A stretch of 64,000 nt of DNA, from contig CAXTIG010000004.1 of the NCBI GenBank assembly GCA_964244295.1, forward strand, positions 146,259 through 210,258, read 5' to 3'. Every line of letters starts with the position of its first letter. Within the stretch, counting starts at the first letter, position 1. The notes beneath the pieces are model-generated. The model did no database searches. It was not told where the DNA came from and worked only from the letters and a program-made list of their open reading frames with translations. Of the stretch, positions 1 through 9,781 are shown in pieces. The position numbers were made by a program, and so were the translations under genes. The DNA is from JAJAZB01 sp964244295 (GTDB lineage Bacteria > Bacteroidota > Bacteroidia > Cytophagales > Spirosomataceae).

Positions 1-94
1 TGATTTCGTTGGAGATGGAGCGGTACTTTTTAATCAGCTTCCGGGCATCGCGCCGAAACGATTCAATGGCCGTTACGCTGTAATTCTTTTTCAT
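1..94 (-). CDS. RelE/ParE-like toxin, N-terminal fragment (cut by window edge)
   Basis: The frame opens at an ATG inside the last codons of the upstream antitoxin-like gene and reads MKKNYSVTAIESFRRDARKL and onward, leaving the window after 31 codons. The basic helix rich in R and K (FRRDARKLIKKY) resembles the N-terminal helix of RelE/ParE-superfamily mRNA interferases or gyrase poisons. The overlap with the preceding gene is typical of a translationally coupled antitoxin-toxin pair. Only about a third of a typical ~95-residue toxin is visible, so no catalytic residues can be checked. Confidence 0.6.
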   Translation of the reverse strand, partial: MKKNYSVTAIESFRRDARKLIKKYRSISNEI

Positions 95-356
95 ACTGCT
101 TCAAATCAGCAATTAATTCGTCCATCGGGATGGTTTTCGCCTCCCCCCGCTCCACCCGCCGCATTTCCTGGAAGGCTTCGCGCAGGTTTTCGATGACCTC
201 CTCGTCGGTGTCTTCGTCGGGGTCGGGGGTTTCGCTGGGGCGTAGCAACGCCGCGATTTCTTCGAGGGTTTCGGGGTCGTCTACCTCATCCACCCATTGG
301 TGGATGCGTGCTTTCAATTGGGCCGTTTCCATTTCGTTCTCGTTCTTTTTCTTCAA
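63..356 (-). CDS. Small acidic antitoxin-like protein (97 aa)
   Basis: This is a 97-residue, strongly acidic, helical protein with no signal peptide or membrane segment. Its last ~30 bases overlap the start of a RelE/ParE-like toxin frame on the same strand, the usual order (antitoxin first) of a type II toxin-antitoxin operon. The C-terminal half (IPMDELIADLKQYEKEL) resembles the toxin-wrapping helix of such antitoxins. No DNA-binding fold can be assigned with certainty. Function is inferred from size, charge and the overlapping neighbour. The start lies 51 bp from the mraY start, so the two genes are divergent with a very short shared promoter region. Confidence 0.55.
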   Translation of the reverse strand: MKKKNENEMETAQLKARIHQWVDEVDDPETLEEIAALLRPSETPDPDEDTDEEVIENLREAFQEMRRVERGEAKTIPMDELIADLKQYEKELQRNGH

Positions 357-407
357 AACTACGGTTTTTGCCTAATTTTACCCGCTGCCACCCCCTACCC
401 TCCCCGG

Positions 408-1628
408 ATGCTGTTTTACCTCTTCGAATACCTCGACAAGCAGTTCAATTTCCCCGGCGCGGGGGTATTCCAGTTTCTGAGCTTCCGGGCGGGGGCCGCC
501 GTATTCACGTCGCTACTCATCGGGGCTATTTTCGGCAAGCGCATCATCGACCGGCTGCGTCGGCTGCAAATTGGCGAAGACATCCGCGACCTGGGCCTCG
601 AAGGGCAAATGCAGAAAAAAGGCACCCCCACGATGGGCGGCTTCATCATCGTGGCCGCGCTCGTGATTCCGGTGCTGCTCTTCGCCCGGCTCGAAAACGT
701 GTACATCATTCTGCTGCTCGTTTCGACGCTCTGGACCTGCCTCATCGGGTTTCTGGACGATTACATCAAGGTTTTCAAAAAAAATAAGGAGGGCCTGGCG
801 GGGCGCTTCAAAATCGTGGGGCAGGTGGGCCTGGGGCTGATCGTGGGCCTGACGATGCACTTCCACGACGACGTGAAAGTCCGGCTCTACGAGCGCGCTC
901 GCATCGCCACGCCCAACGGCTACGAGCAGGTGACCAAGTACACCGACGTGAAATCGCTGCTGACGAACGTGCCGTTTTTCAAAGACACCCAGATCGACTA
1001 CGGCCTTATCCTGCCCGACGCGTGGCTGCCCCCGCAGTACGATTGGATTTTGTACGTGCTCGTGGTGACGTTCATCATCACCGCCGTGAGCAACGGGGCC
1101 AACATCACCGACGGCATCGACGGGCTGGCAGCGGGTACGTCGGTCATCATCGGCATCACGCTGGGGGTGCTCACCTACGTGTCGAACAACAAGGTGATTT
1201 CGCAGTACCTCACCATTTTTTACATCCCGTATTCGGGCGAACTGGTCGTGTTTTGCGCGGCCTTCGTGGGGGCCTGCGTGGGTTTTCTCTGGTACAATTC
1301 CTACCCGGCGCAGGTGTTTATGGGCGACACCGGCAGCCTGATGCTCGGCGGGGTAATTGCCGTGCTGGCCATCGTGATTCGGAAAGAATTGCTGATTCCG
1401 GTAATGTGCGGCATTTTCTTCGTCGAACTCCTCTCGGTGATGCTCCAGGTGAGTTATTTCAAATACACCAAACGACGCTACGGCGAGGGGCGGCGGATTC
1501 TGCTCATGTCGCCGCTGCACCACCATTTCCAGAAAAAAGGCTACGCCGAACCCAAAATCGTCACCCGCTTCTGGATTGTGGGCATCATCCTGGCCGTGAT
1601 TACGCTGGTGACGTTGAAACTGAGGTAA
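408..1628 (+). CDS. mraY: Phospho-N-acetylmuramoyl-pentapeptide-transferase MraY
   Basis: MraY transfers phospho-MurNAc-pentapeptide from UDP to undecaprenyl phosphate, making lipid I at the inner face of the cytoplasmic membrane in peptidoglycan synthesis. The ATG at 408 gives a 406-residue protein beginning MLFYLFEYLDKQF, the usual length and start for Bacteroidota MraY. Upstream in-frame codons would add a non-homologous tail. Family motifs are present: GTPTMGG near the N-terminus, LDDYIKVFKKNKEGLAGRFK, the catalytic NITDGIDGLAAG, GDTGSLMLGG, and the C-terminal HHHFQKKG. About ten hydrophobic segments are visible. The loop between DDVKVR and the next membrane segment (residues ~150-210) is long, as is common in this phylum. 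No other mur/fts gene is adjacent, so the gene lies outside a dcw cluster. Confidence 0.97.
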   Translation: MLFYLFEYLDKQFNFPGAGVFQFLSFRAGAAVFTSLLIGAIFGKRIIDRLRRLQIGEDIRDLGLEGQMQKKGTPTMGGFIIVAALVIPVLLFARLENVYIILLLVSTLWTCLIGFLDDYIKVFKKNKEGLAGRFKIVGQVGLGLIVGLTMHFHDDVKVRLYERARIATPNGYEQVTKYTDVKSLLTNVPFFKDTQIDYGLILPDAWLPPQYDWILYVLVVTFIITAVSNGANITDGIDGLAAGTSVIIGITLGVLTYVSNNKVISQYLTIFYIPYSGELVVFCAAFVGACVGFLWYNSYPAQVFMGDTGSLMLGGVIAVLAIVIRKELLIPVMCGIFFVELLSVMLQVSYFKYTKRRYGEGRRILLMSPLHHHFQKKGYAEPKIVTRFWIVGIILAVITLVTLKLR

Positions 1629-1630
1629 AA

Positions 1631-1697
1631 AAGCCCCCCAACCCCCGAAGGGGGCTTAAAAACGTTGACGCAACGAAAAGCCCCCTTCGGGGGGCTT
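1631..1697 (+). terminator. Double hairpin terminator after mraY
   Basis: Two consecutive hairpins share the stem AAGCCCCC/GGGGGCTT: 1631-1638 with 1650-1657, and 1678-1685 with 1690-1697 around a TTCG tetraloop. The second is followed within four bases by TTTTT. It ends the mraY transcript and lies just before the next ATG at 1710. Confidence 0.75.
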
Positions 1698-1709
1698 GAC
1701 TTTTTCACT

Positions 1710-2162
1710 ATGAAAACCACCCTCGCTTCCCTCACCTCTTTCCTCCTCTCGCTGGCGGCCTGCCTGCTGTACCTCAACGCCAATGGCCAGAGTGCGACCG
1801 AACAAATCAAATCGCTGGAGAAGCGCCGCTTCGACGCCCAACTCACCAAAGACACGAGAGCTTTGAACGACATCCTTGCCGATGACCTGGTGTACACCCA
1901 TTCCAACGGTAACCAGGACAGCAAAAAGACTTTCGTCGAGTCCATCGCCTCGGGCAAACAGGTGTACCAAGCCATCGAAATCAGCGCCGACACGGTGCGG
2001 CTCTACGGCTCTGACCTGGCCGTGGTGACGGGGCAAATGAAAACCACCGCTGTGGTGAACGGCAACACCAACGACCTGCGCCTGCGCTACACCGACGTGT
2101 ACGCCCGCCGCAACGGGCGTTGGCAGATGGTGGCCTGGCAGTCGGCACGGTTAGCGAATTGA
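1710..2162 (+). CDS. Secreted NTF2-like (DUF4440/SnoaL-type) protein
   Basis: This 150-residue protein starts with a typical signal peptide (MKTTLASLTSFLLSLAACLL, cleavage after NANGQ). The body has the NTF2-like fold pattern of DUF4440: an N-terminal helix (IKSLEKRRFDAQLTKD), the ALNDILADDLVYTHSNG segment, and C-terminal strands ending in RYTDVYARRNGRWQMVAWQS. That WRxxxxQ-type ending is diagnostic of the family. Members bind small ligands or act as ketosteroid-isomerase-like enzymes, but the substrate here is unknown. The ATG at 1710 is chosen over an upstream TTG at 1665 because it begins the signal peptide and the TTG lies inside the terminator region. Confidence 0.8.
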   Translation: MKTTLASLTSFLLSLAACLLYLNANGQSATEQIKSLEKRRFDAQLTKDTRALNDILADDLVYTHSNGNQDSKKTFVESIASGKQVYQAIEISADTVRLYGSDLAVVTGQMKTTAVVNGNTNDLRLRYTDVYARRNGRWQMVAWQSARLAN

Positions 2163-2231
2163 TCGAACGGCTTGATGCTGTGGTTGAAAGTGGCTTCCTT
2201 GCGCGAACCGCTATCTTCATCACCTGACTAC

Positions 2232-2918
2232 ATGACCGCCCTACCGCCCACATTGCTCGTCGCGCGCCGCGATGCCACCCGCTCCGCCGCTGCCGTTTCC
2301 CTTCTTCAAGCCCAGGATTTTATCGTCTTACCGCCCGTATTCGACGGGTTGCAAGCCCTCGACACCATCCGATTGCTAAAGCCCACGGTGGCCATTCTGG
2401 CCTGCGACCTGCCGGGTCTAGCCCCGGTAGGCGTGTTGAAACGACTGACCGCCGGGGAGGTGCCAACGCGGTTCGTCGTTCATACCACCAATCCCGACCC
2501 GGCCGCCGCCCTCGATGCCTTTCGTCTCGGAGCGCTGGGCTACCTCCACTGCGATGCCGGGCCGGACGAACTCCTCGCCTGCGTTCGGAGTGTGCTGCGG
2601 GGGGAATTATGTCTGAGCCAAAACCTGCTCGGTGGCCTGCTCGACGTGGCCTTGCAGGCCATCGACAACGAACCCAGCGGCTACCGGGGCCTGAGTCGGC
2701 GGGAATTGGAAATCTTCGAGTTCATCGGTCAGGGCCAGAGCACCCATGAAATTTCCCGGCGAATTCTACCCTTCATCAGCGAGAATACCGTGGAAAGTCA
2801 CCGCAAAAACATACGCAGGAAATTAGGCATCACCGGTGGTGGGAGTGCTTTGCTGAAAGAAGCCATTGCTTACGCGCAGAAAAAAGGGGGGGGGGGGGTA
2901 GAATGCTTTGATTTATAG
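2232..2918 (+). CDS. NarL/FixJ-type response regulator with degenerate receiver
   Basis: This 228-residue protein has an N-terminal receiver-like domain (residues ~5-120) and a C-terminal LuxR-type HTH (~155-215; LSRRELEIFEFIGQGQS then ENTVESHRKNIRRKLG). The receiver is degenerate. The acidic pair normally following the first strand is absent (VARRDATR). The phosphoacceptor-position Asp is kept (ACDLPG). The conserved Lys in the GYLxKDA motif is replaced by Cys (GYLHCDA). Phosphorylation-independent action is therefore possible. No histidine kinase is adjacent. A run of 13 G (2886-2898) encodes GGGG at the extreme C-terminus, and slippage would change only the last few residues. The ATG at 2232 is preferred because the upstream in-frame ATGs add non-homologous residues. 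Confidence 0.8.
   Translation: MTALPPTLLVARRDATRSAAAVSLLQAQDFIVLPPVFDGLQALDTIRLLKPTVAILACDLPGLAPVGVLKRLTAGEVPTRFVVHTTNPDPAAALDAFRLGALGYLHCDAGPDELLACVRSVLRGELCLSQNLLGGLLDVALQAIDNEPSGYRGLSRRELEIFEFIGQGQSTHEISRRILPFISENTVESHRKNIRRKLGITGGGSALLKEAIAYAQKKGGGGVECFDL
2886..2898 (+). repeat. 13-base poly-G tract inside the regulator 3' end
   Basis: An uninterrupted run of 13 G follows AAAAA. With 12 G the frame would stop immediately at TAG. With 13 it continues for six residues. With 14 it ends after four different residues. It is a candidate slippage site or sequencing-length error. Confidence 0.8.
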
Positions 2919-3113
2919 TACATTAAACCGCAAGCTGGTAGGTGTCTCCCGGAAAAACCGGCAGCAAAAATCCCGGTTTTTCCGGGATTGACAAATGGCT
3001 GAACAGCCTCCACCTTTGTACGCAAGTAAGCCCCGCTCCCGCACGATTGGACCCGACGGGAGACGAGGCTCGTAGGCTAAAATTATCTACCAATTTTAAC
3101 CCGTTTCAAAGGT

Positions 3114-4106
3114 ATGAAAACTTTTTCTACCCAGCTTGTTCGTCGTGTGTACATGACGCTCGCTATCGTTACTGTGCTTTCTTTTGTGCTGTGGGCTTGT
3201 CAGAGCAAATTTACAGAGCCAGACGAAAAACTGTCGAGTTCTATTTCTGTTGTGAACGGCAGCCTCATGTTTTCAAATGAAGAAGTGTTTAAACAAACGC
3301 TTTGGGGTCTTAAGGACAAAAAGATTGATTTAGATACTTGGGAGAAGCAATTTCCCGGCTTTACTTCCGTTAGGAATGCATATAAAAATTTTATTCATTC
3401 TAACGAAAGACTACAGGAGATCCCTGATAGTTATTCAGGATTCATAACTTTCGTTGGCGATGGTGAAGACAGAGAGGTAAAGAGAACCGTCAGTGACCCT
3501 CTATTAGCAACTTTAGTTAGCAAGGATGGTATATTTTACATAGCTAAAGATGCCTACAGATTTACTTACGAGAAATTTTTCATCGTGAGAAACCAAAACG
3601 CTCGCAAACTTAAAGAGGCGGCATCTTTTACTAAGACGAATTTAGAGCAAGGGATAGAAGTTGTTCCTATTATTCGTAAAACATTTGAAAGTACTACTCG
3701 AAATCTTCGAACAAACGAAGAAAGTATAAATTGCCTTCAAAGCTATTCATATAACGGTTCGAAGAGGCGTTTAGCTGGAGATATTGATTATGGTGTATAT
3801 TATTTTGGGAGCTTTCTTTACTACACGAATGTAGTTGTGATGACCAAGCATCAGAGTCGTGTCCTTGGTGCTTGGTTTACAAACAATATTTCCCAAATAT
3901 CAGTAAGTGGAAGTATTTATAATGCTACTACTGGTGTTACTGTTCCTTTCAACGAAACACGCTCCAATGAAGGATATGCAGAAGTAAGTTTCCCGACAAC
4001 CTGTCAGGGTATAGCTTGTGATGACAGGTACAAAAATATTTCTACCACCCATTCTGGTAACTGCCAAGATAATCAAACCCGGAGTTGCACTCAGTACTTA
4101 CCATAA
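3114..4106 (+). CDS. Hypothetical lipoprotein, AT-rich (330 aa)
   Basis: This 330-residue protein has a hydrophobic N-terminus ending in a lipobox-like LSFVLWAC (Cys 29), followed by an acidic linker (QSKFTEPDE). It is thus probably anchored in the outer or inner membrane on the periplasmic side. I do not recognise the family. The C-terminal region is rich in Thr/Ser/Asn and has four Cys residues near the end (TTCQGIACDD, SGNCQDNQTRSCTQ) that could form disulfides. Base composition is clearly more A+T-rich than the flanking genes, as is the next gene. The two are separated by a long perfect hairpin. Transfer from another source is inferred from composition only. Confidence 0.6.
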   Translation: MKTFSTQLVRRVYMTLAIVTVLSFVLWACQSKFTEPDEKLSSSISVVNGSLMFSNEEVFKQTLWGLKDKKIDLDTWEKQFPGFTSVRNAYKNFIHSNERLQEIPDSYSGFITFVGDGEDREVKRTVSDPLLATLVSKDGIFYIAKDAYRFTYEKFFIVRNQNARKLKEAASFTKTNLEQGIEVVPIIRKTFESTTRNLRTNEESINCLQSYSYNGSKRRLAGDIDYGVYYFGSFLYYTNVVVMTKHQSRVLGAWFTNNISQISVSGSIYNATTGVTVPFNETRSNEGYAEVSFPTTCQGIACDDRYKNISTTHSGNCQDNQTRSCTQYLP

Positions 4107-4107
4107 T

Positions 4108-4159
4108 TCTAACTAGTCGGACTAAGCGGCAGGAAAGCCGCTTAGTCCGACTAGTTAGA
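4108..4159. terminator. 23-bp perfect hairpin between AT-rich genes
   Basis: The arms 4108-4130 and 4137-4159 are perfect reverse complements (start TCTAACTAGTCGG) around the 6-base loop AGGAAA. The hairpin begins two bases after the TAA stop of the lipoprotein gene. No clear T-run follows, so it could be a processed mRNA 3' end, a terminator or a mobile palindrome. Confidence 0.7.
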
Positions 4160-4188
4160 TAAGAAACATCGTTAATCATCAACTTACC

Positions 4189-4785
4189 ATGAAAAGCTTC
4201 TTTGTTTTTTTTATCATAATAGTTTTTTCTTTGAATAATTGCTTTGCCCAGACCGATAAGAATATATGGTCAGTTGGTGGAAATTTTTTTTACAATAATC
4301 AAAAATTGAGCCTTGTAGACGGCAACCAGATTAAAATAGAAACTGTTCCAGAAGTCGGATTATTTGTTGATTATAATGTCTTGCTTGGAATTCGTTTCCC
4401 CATTACGAGCGATGTTACAAAATACACCAATGGGTTTTCATCACCAGGATCGACCGACCTGATAAAAAAAATCGGCCTGACCTCGACCGGCGTGGCTCCT
4501 TTTGTACAATTTTATTTTCTCAGTACCCGAATTAAACCCTTTATTAATTTAAGTATTGACTATACGCTTACTAAAACGAAGGCGGAGTATGCTTCTCAAA
4601 CTCGTTCATTTCAGGGGAAAAACTTAGGGGGTGAAATTGCCGTTGGGGGCGCGTATTTTATCAATTCATTTATTGCATTTGAGGCGAAAGCAGGTATTCG
4701 ATATGGTATAGAAATCGGTCGAGAAGATTTGAAAAAAAGTACTAAAATCCAATTTGGTATACGCGTCCTTCTGCCTAAAAAATGA
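4189..4785 (+). CDS. Small outer-membrane beta-barrel protein (198 aa)
   Basis: This 198-residue protein has a clear signal peptide (MKSFFVFFIIIVFSLNNCFAQ) and then alternating amphipathic strands typical of the 8-stranded porin/OmpA-like barrels of Bacteroidota (IWSVGGNFFYNNQKL, VGLFVDYNVLLGIRFPIT, FEAKAGIRYGIEIG, KIQFGIRVLLPKK). It has no plug or periplasmic domain. Function is unknown; such proteins are usually annotated as outer membrane beta-barrel proteins. It shares the AT-rich composition of the preceding lipoprotein, suggesting the two arrived together. Confidence 0.65.
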   Translation: MKSFFVFFIIIVFSLNNCFAQTDKNIWSVGGNFFYNNQKLSLVDGNQIKIETVPEVGLFVDYNVLLGIRFPITSDVTKYTNGFSSPGSTDLIKKIGLTSTGVAPFVQFYFLSTRIKPFINLSIDYTLTKTKAEYASQTRSFQGKNLGGEIAVGGAYFINSFIAFEAKAGIRYGIEIGREDLKKSTKIQFGIRVLLPKK

Positions 4786-4816
4786 GGTGTTTCTTATATT
4801 TTTCAATAATTTTCTA

Positions 4817-4851
4817 AACGTCCCGTTATACAGCGGGGCGTTCGTTTTTTT
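4817..4851 (+). terminator. Intrinsic terminator after the barrel gene
   Basis: Stem AACGTCCCG (4817-4825) pairs with CGGGGCGTT (4834-4842) with one G-T wobble, followed by CG and a seven-base T-run. It separates the AT-rich islet from the TonB receptor gene. Confidence 0.75.
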
Positions 4852-4868
4852 AGAGAAATTCACTCGGT

Positions 4869-7262
4869 ATGGCTTTTCGTTATTTTTTCTTTGGGGTGCT
4901 AACGCTCCTGACCTGCCCACCGCTTGTCATAGGCCAAACACCCACCCGCGCCACCCTCAGCGGCTACGTCCGCGAGTACGGCAGCGGCGAGTTGCTGCCC
5001 GGCGTGAGCGTGTACCTGCCCGCCCTGAAAACCGGTACGACCACCAACAAATACGGGTTTTATTCCCTCACGCTGCCCGCCACCGACAGCCTCAGCGTGC
5101 AGTTTTCGTTCGTGGGTTACGCCACCGAAACCCGGCGCGAAACCCTGACGCAAAACCGGGAGCGCAACGTGGACCTCCGCCCCGAAAGCCAGACCCTGGG
5201 CGAGGTGGTGGTGAAGGGCGAAAGCGAACTGAACCGCCCCGTGAGCGAAACCGTGCAGATGTCGAGCGTGTCGGTGCCGATTGCGCAGATTAAAACCATC
5301 CCGGCGTTTTTGGGCGAAAAAGACGTGCTGAAGGTGCTGCAACTCATGCCCGGCGTGCAGAAAGGCAGCGAGGGCAACGGCGGCCTGTACGTGCGCGGCG
5401 GCGGGCCGGACCAGAACCTGCTCATCCTCGACGACGCCGTGGTGTACAACGCCTACCACCTGTTCGGGTTTTTCTCGGTCTTCAACGGTGACGCGCTCAA
5501 GAGCGTCGAACTCATCAAGGGCGGCTTTCCGGCCCGGTACGGCGGGCGGCTGTCGTCGGTCATCGACATGCAGATGAAGGAAGGCAACCGCGAGAAGCTC
5601 CACGGTGAGGGTGGCATCGGACTGATTTCGAGTCGGCTGACGCTCGAAGGGCCGTTGCGGAAAAATAAAAGCTCGTTCCTGGTGTCGGGGCGGCGCACGT
5701 ACATCGACGTGCTGGCCCGGCCTTTTCTGAAGCAGGAAGACGGCGTGGGCGGCTACTATTTCTACGACCTCAACGCGAAGGTGAACTACGATTTCGGGCA
5801 AAAAAACAAGCTTTACCTCAGCGGCTACTTCGGGCGCGACAACTTTTATTTCCGGCAAAAAGAAGGCGGCTACGAAAGCAAGGGAGCCATCGGCTGGGGC
5901 AACGCCACCAGCACGCTCCGCTGGAATCATTTGTACAACGAGCGACTTTTTGGTAACGTCTCCCTGATTTTCAGCAACTACCAGTTCCTGACCACCAGCC
6001 AGGACAAAGACCCGGTGGACGAGTTCAACCTGCGTTACTCCTCCGGCATCCGCGACTGGGGCCTCAAGGCCGACTTCGATTTTCTGCCCTCGCCCAACCA
6101 CAGCATCAAGTTTGGCGGGGCCGTGACCACCCACCGCTTCACGCCCAGCGCCGTGGTGCTCAACGACACCGAAAACAACGAATTCCGCCGGAGCGTCCGG
6201 CCCATCGACGCCCTCGAAACGGGCCTATACGCCGAAGACACCTGGCGGCCCTTCGCCCCGTTGCGCGTCAACGCGGGGCTGCGGATGAGTGTTTTTTCTA
6301 CGGAAGGAAAAGCGTATTTCAACCCCGAACCGCGTTTGGCCGCCGCGTATACCTTTCCCGGCAACCTGGCCCTCAAAGCCAGTTACGCCCGGATGAACCA
6401 GTTCGTTCACCTGCTCAGCAACTCCGGCGCGGGCCTGCCCACCGATTTGTGGGTGCCCAGCACCGACCGCCTCAAACCCCAACGCTCCTGGCAAGCGGCG
6501 CTGGGCCTGGCCAAAGATTTACCCCGGCAGGCCCTGGCCGTCACGCTCGAAGGGTACTACAAGCAAATGCACAACATCGTCTCCCTGCGCGAAGGGGCTT
6601 CTTTTTTGCTCGACAACGGCATCGAAGACGCCGCCGGAACCGCCGAGGAGAATGCCCGGCAGCGCTCCTGGGAAGACAACGTGGCCCAGGGCCGGGGCTG
6701 GAGTTACGGGGCCGAATTGCTCGTGCAGCGCAAAACCGGGCGGCTCACCGGCTGGGTGGGTTACACGCTCTCCTGGATACCGCAGCAGTTCGCCGACCTC
6801 AACGGGGGCCGACAATTCTGGGCCAAGTACGACCGCCGCCACGACGCTTCGGTGGTGGCCATGTACAAAGCCAGCCCCCGCGTGACGCTCTCGGCCACCT
6901 GGGTGTACGGCACCGGCAACGCGCTCAACCTGCCCCGCGCTACCTACCCGGCTACACCCAACCGGGTGGGGCAGCGCCCCGGCGAGCAGTTTTTCGGAGG
7001 CACCGTGTACGACTACGGCGAGCGCAACAGCTTCCGGGCCGCGCCCTACCACCGCCTCGACCTGGGCATTCAACTCCACGCCCGCAAGCGGCGCTACGAA
7101 AAATGGTGGGAATTCAGCGTCTACAACGCCTACGGGCGGAAAAACCCGTTTTTCTACGACATCCAATCGCAGTATTCCGGCAACGGACAATCCAACAACC
7201 GACTTATTCAGTATTCCATCTTTGGATTCATTCCCGCGTTTAGTTACAACTTCAAGTTTTGA
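4869..7262 (+). CDS. TonB-dependent outer-membrane receptor with carboxypeptidase-like N-domain
   Basis: This 797-residue receptor has a signal peptide (to ~residue 22), then a CarboxypepD_reg-like domain (~28-110: ATLSGYVREYGSGELLPGVS ... FVGYATETR), a plug domain (~130-235; VRGGGPDQNLLILDDAVVYN and FPARYGGRLSSVIDM), and a beta-barrel to the C-terminal aromatic residue (FSYNFKF). This is the SusC/FecA-like architecture of Bacteroidota, importing a substrate across the outer membrane with TonB energy. There is no SusD partner. The next gene, two bases after the stop, is a DUF4249 lipoprotein, a frequent partner of this receptor class. Substrate unknown. Confidence 0.92.
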   Translation: MAFRYFFFGVLTLLTCPPLVIGQTPTRATLSGYVREYGSGELLPGVSVYLPALKTGTTTNKYGFYSLTLPATDSLSVQFSFVGYATETRRETLTQNRERNVDLRPESQTLGEVVVKGESELNRPVSETVQMSSVSVPIAQIKTIPAFLGEKDVLKVLQLMPGVQKGSEGNGGLYVRGGGPDQNLLILDDAVVYNAYHLFGFFSVFNGDALKSVELIKGGFPARYGGRLSSVIDMQMKEGNREKLHGEGGIGLISSRLTLEGPLRKNKSSFLVSGRRTYIDVLARPFLKQEDGVGGYYFYDLNAKVNYDFGQKNKLYLSGYFGRDNFYFRQKEGGYESKGAIGWGNATSTLRWNHLYNERLFGNVSLIFSNYQFLTTSQDKDPVDEFNLRYSSGIRDWGLKADFDFLPSPNHSIKFGGAVTTHRFTPSAVVLNDTENNEFRRSVRPIDALETGLYAEDTWRPFAPLRVNAGLRMSVFSTEGKAYFNPEPRLAAAYTFPGNLALKASYARMNQFVHLLSNSGAGLPTDLWVPSTDRLKPQRSWQAALGLAKDLPRQALAVTLEGYYKQMHNIVSLREGASFLLDNGIEDAAGTAEENARQRSWEDNVAQGRGWSYGAELLVQRKTGRLTGWVGYTLSWIPQQFADLNGGRQFWAKYDRRHDASVVAMYKASPRVTLSATWVYGTGNALNLPRATYPATPNRVGQRPGEQFFGGTVYDYGERNSFRAAPYHRLDLGIQLHARKRRYEKWWEFSVYNAYGRKNPFFYDIQSQYSGNGQSNNRLIQYSIFGFIPAFSYNFKF

Positions 7263-7264
7263 CC

Positions 7265-8146
7265 ATGAAAAACCTGTTGGTTGCCCTCGCCGTCCTCGGT
7301 TTGCTGGCCTGCGATACCGACGTGACTCAGGACTATACGATTCCCTACACCGAGCGGTTGGTGCTGGAGTCGTTCATCAGTCCGCAGGACACGCTCATTG
7401 AAGTACGGGTGATGAAAACGGCCCCTTCCATCGGGAAAATCGACCAAACCGACGTCAACAGCCGCATTCTGCCTGACGCCCGCGTGGAACTGAGCAACGG
7501 CAACCGCACGGTCACGTTGCCGTTTGCTACCCTTCCCATCCGCCAGCCCAACGGTCTGCCTTCGGTAAACGGATATTTTCTCGACGCCCGGCAGTTCCCC
7601 ATTGAGGCGGGCCAAACCTACACGCTACGAGTCAGCACCCCCGCCGGGCTGCGCGCTGAGGCCCGCTGCACCGTACCCGCTCAAAACCTGACTCCTGCTC
7701 AGGTGGAATTCACCCAGGACACCCTCTTGGTGGACGGACGCGAACGCCCCACGTTTTCACTGCGGGTGCGCGACCAGCCCGGTCAGCCCAACTACTACGC
7801 CCTGACAGGCTGGCGTACGCAGGTGTTTCAGAGCAACCCCCGCAACACCTTTCGTTACGGCTTCTTAGCCAATTACCTTACCGACGCAGGCCGCGACGGG
7901 GAATGGCTCAACGCGGGGCGGTACACGATTTACCGCGATTCTTCCCCCTCAACCTCGCCGGAAACCTTCGAGTTATACCTGGCTACCACCGACGCCGCCT
8001 ACTACGAGTATTACACCACCGTCGAGAAACAACGGGATGCGCAGGGCAACCCCTTCGCTGAGCCGCAGCCGGTGTATTCCAACGTGTCGGGGGGGCTGGG
8101 CGTGTTTGCGGGCTACCAGTGGGTAAAGCTGCCGTATAGCCCGTAG
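7265..8146 (+). CDS. DUF4249 family lipoprotein, partner of the TonB receptor
   Basis: This 293-residue protein begins with a lipoprotein signal (MKNLLVALAVLGLLAC, Cys 16). The mature part matches the DUF4249 pattern: an N-terminal LVLESFISPQDTLIEVRV followed by segments on derived values (ARVELSNG, YTLRVSTPAGLRAEARCTVPA), and a Tyr-rich C-terminal half. DUF4249 genes commonly sit directly downstream of TonB-dependent receptors. The start lies two bases after the receptor stop, so the two are an operon. The family probably forms a surface lid or accessory for the receptor, which is an inference. The ATG at 7265 is preferred to an overlapping TTG at 7259. Confidence 0.85.
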   Translation: MKNLLVALAVLGLLACDTDVTQDYTIPYTERLVLESFISPQDTLIEVRVMKTAPSIGKIDQTDVNSRILPDARVELSNGNRTVTLPFATLPIRQPNGLPSVNGYFLDARQFPIEAGQTYTLRVSTPAGLRAEARCTVPAQNLTPAQVEFTQDTLLVDGRERPTFSLRVRDQPGQPNYYALTGWRTQVFQSNPRNTFRYGFLANYLTDAGRDGEWLNAGRYTIYRDSSPSTSPETFELYLATTDAAYYEYYTTVEKQRDAQGNPFAEPQPVYSNVSGGLGVFAGYQWVKLPYSP

Positions 8147-8203
8147 CCCCGGCCCTTATCCATTAAGCTTTTGTTACCCCTTTCCAAACCCCAACTTTTC
8201 CCG

Positions 8204-8211
8204 TACCTTCG
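8204..8211 (+). promoter_or_regulatory. Putative guaB promoter -7 box
   Basis: TACCTTCG, one base from the Bacteroidota -7 consensus TAnnTTTG, lies 40 bp before the guaB ATG. No convincing -33 TTTG is seen at the expected spacing. Confidence 0.4.
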
Positions 8212-8250
8212 TCCGGCAAATAACCACTTCACCCCCCTCTGGTATTTGCC

Positions 8251-9720
<1,470 letters not shown>

Positions 9721-9738
9721 GGGAAGTAGAAATTTGGG

Positions 9739-9770
9739 AACCGCTCACTTCAAAAGTGAGCGGTTTGTTT
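9739..9770 (+). terminator. guaB terminator
   Basis: A perfect 12-bp stem, AACCGCTCACTT (9739-9750) with AAGTGAGCGGTT (9754-9765), has a 3-base loop and is followed by TGTTTTT. Confidence 0.85.
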
Positions 9771-9781
9771 TTAGCCTAATC

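Noticed and set aside
4899..6134. 411-residue open frame antisense to the TonB receptor
   Set aside because: Shadow frame; the + strand encodes a complete receptor with clear domains.
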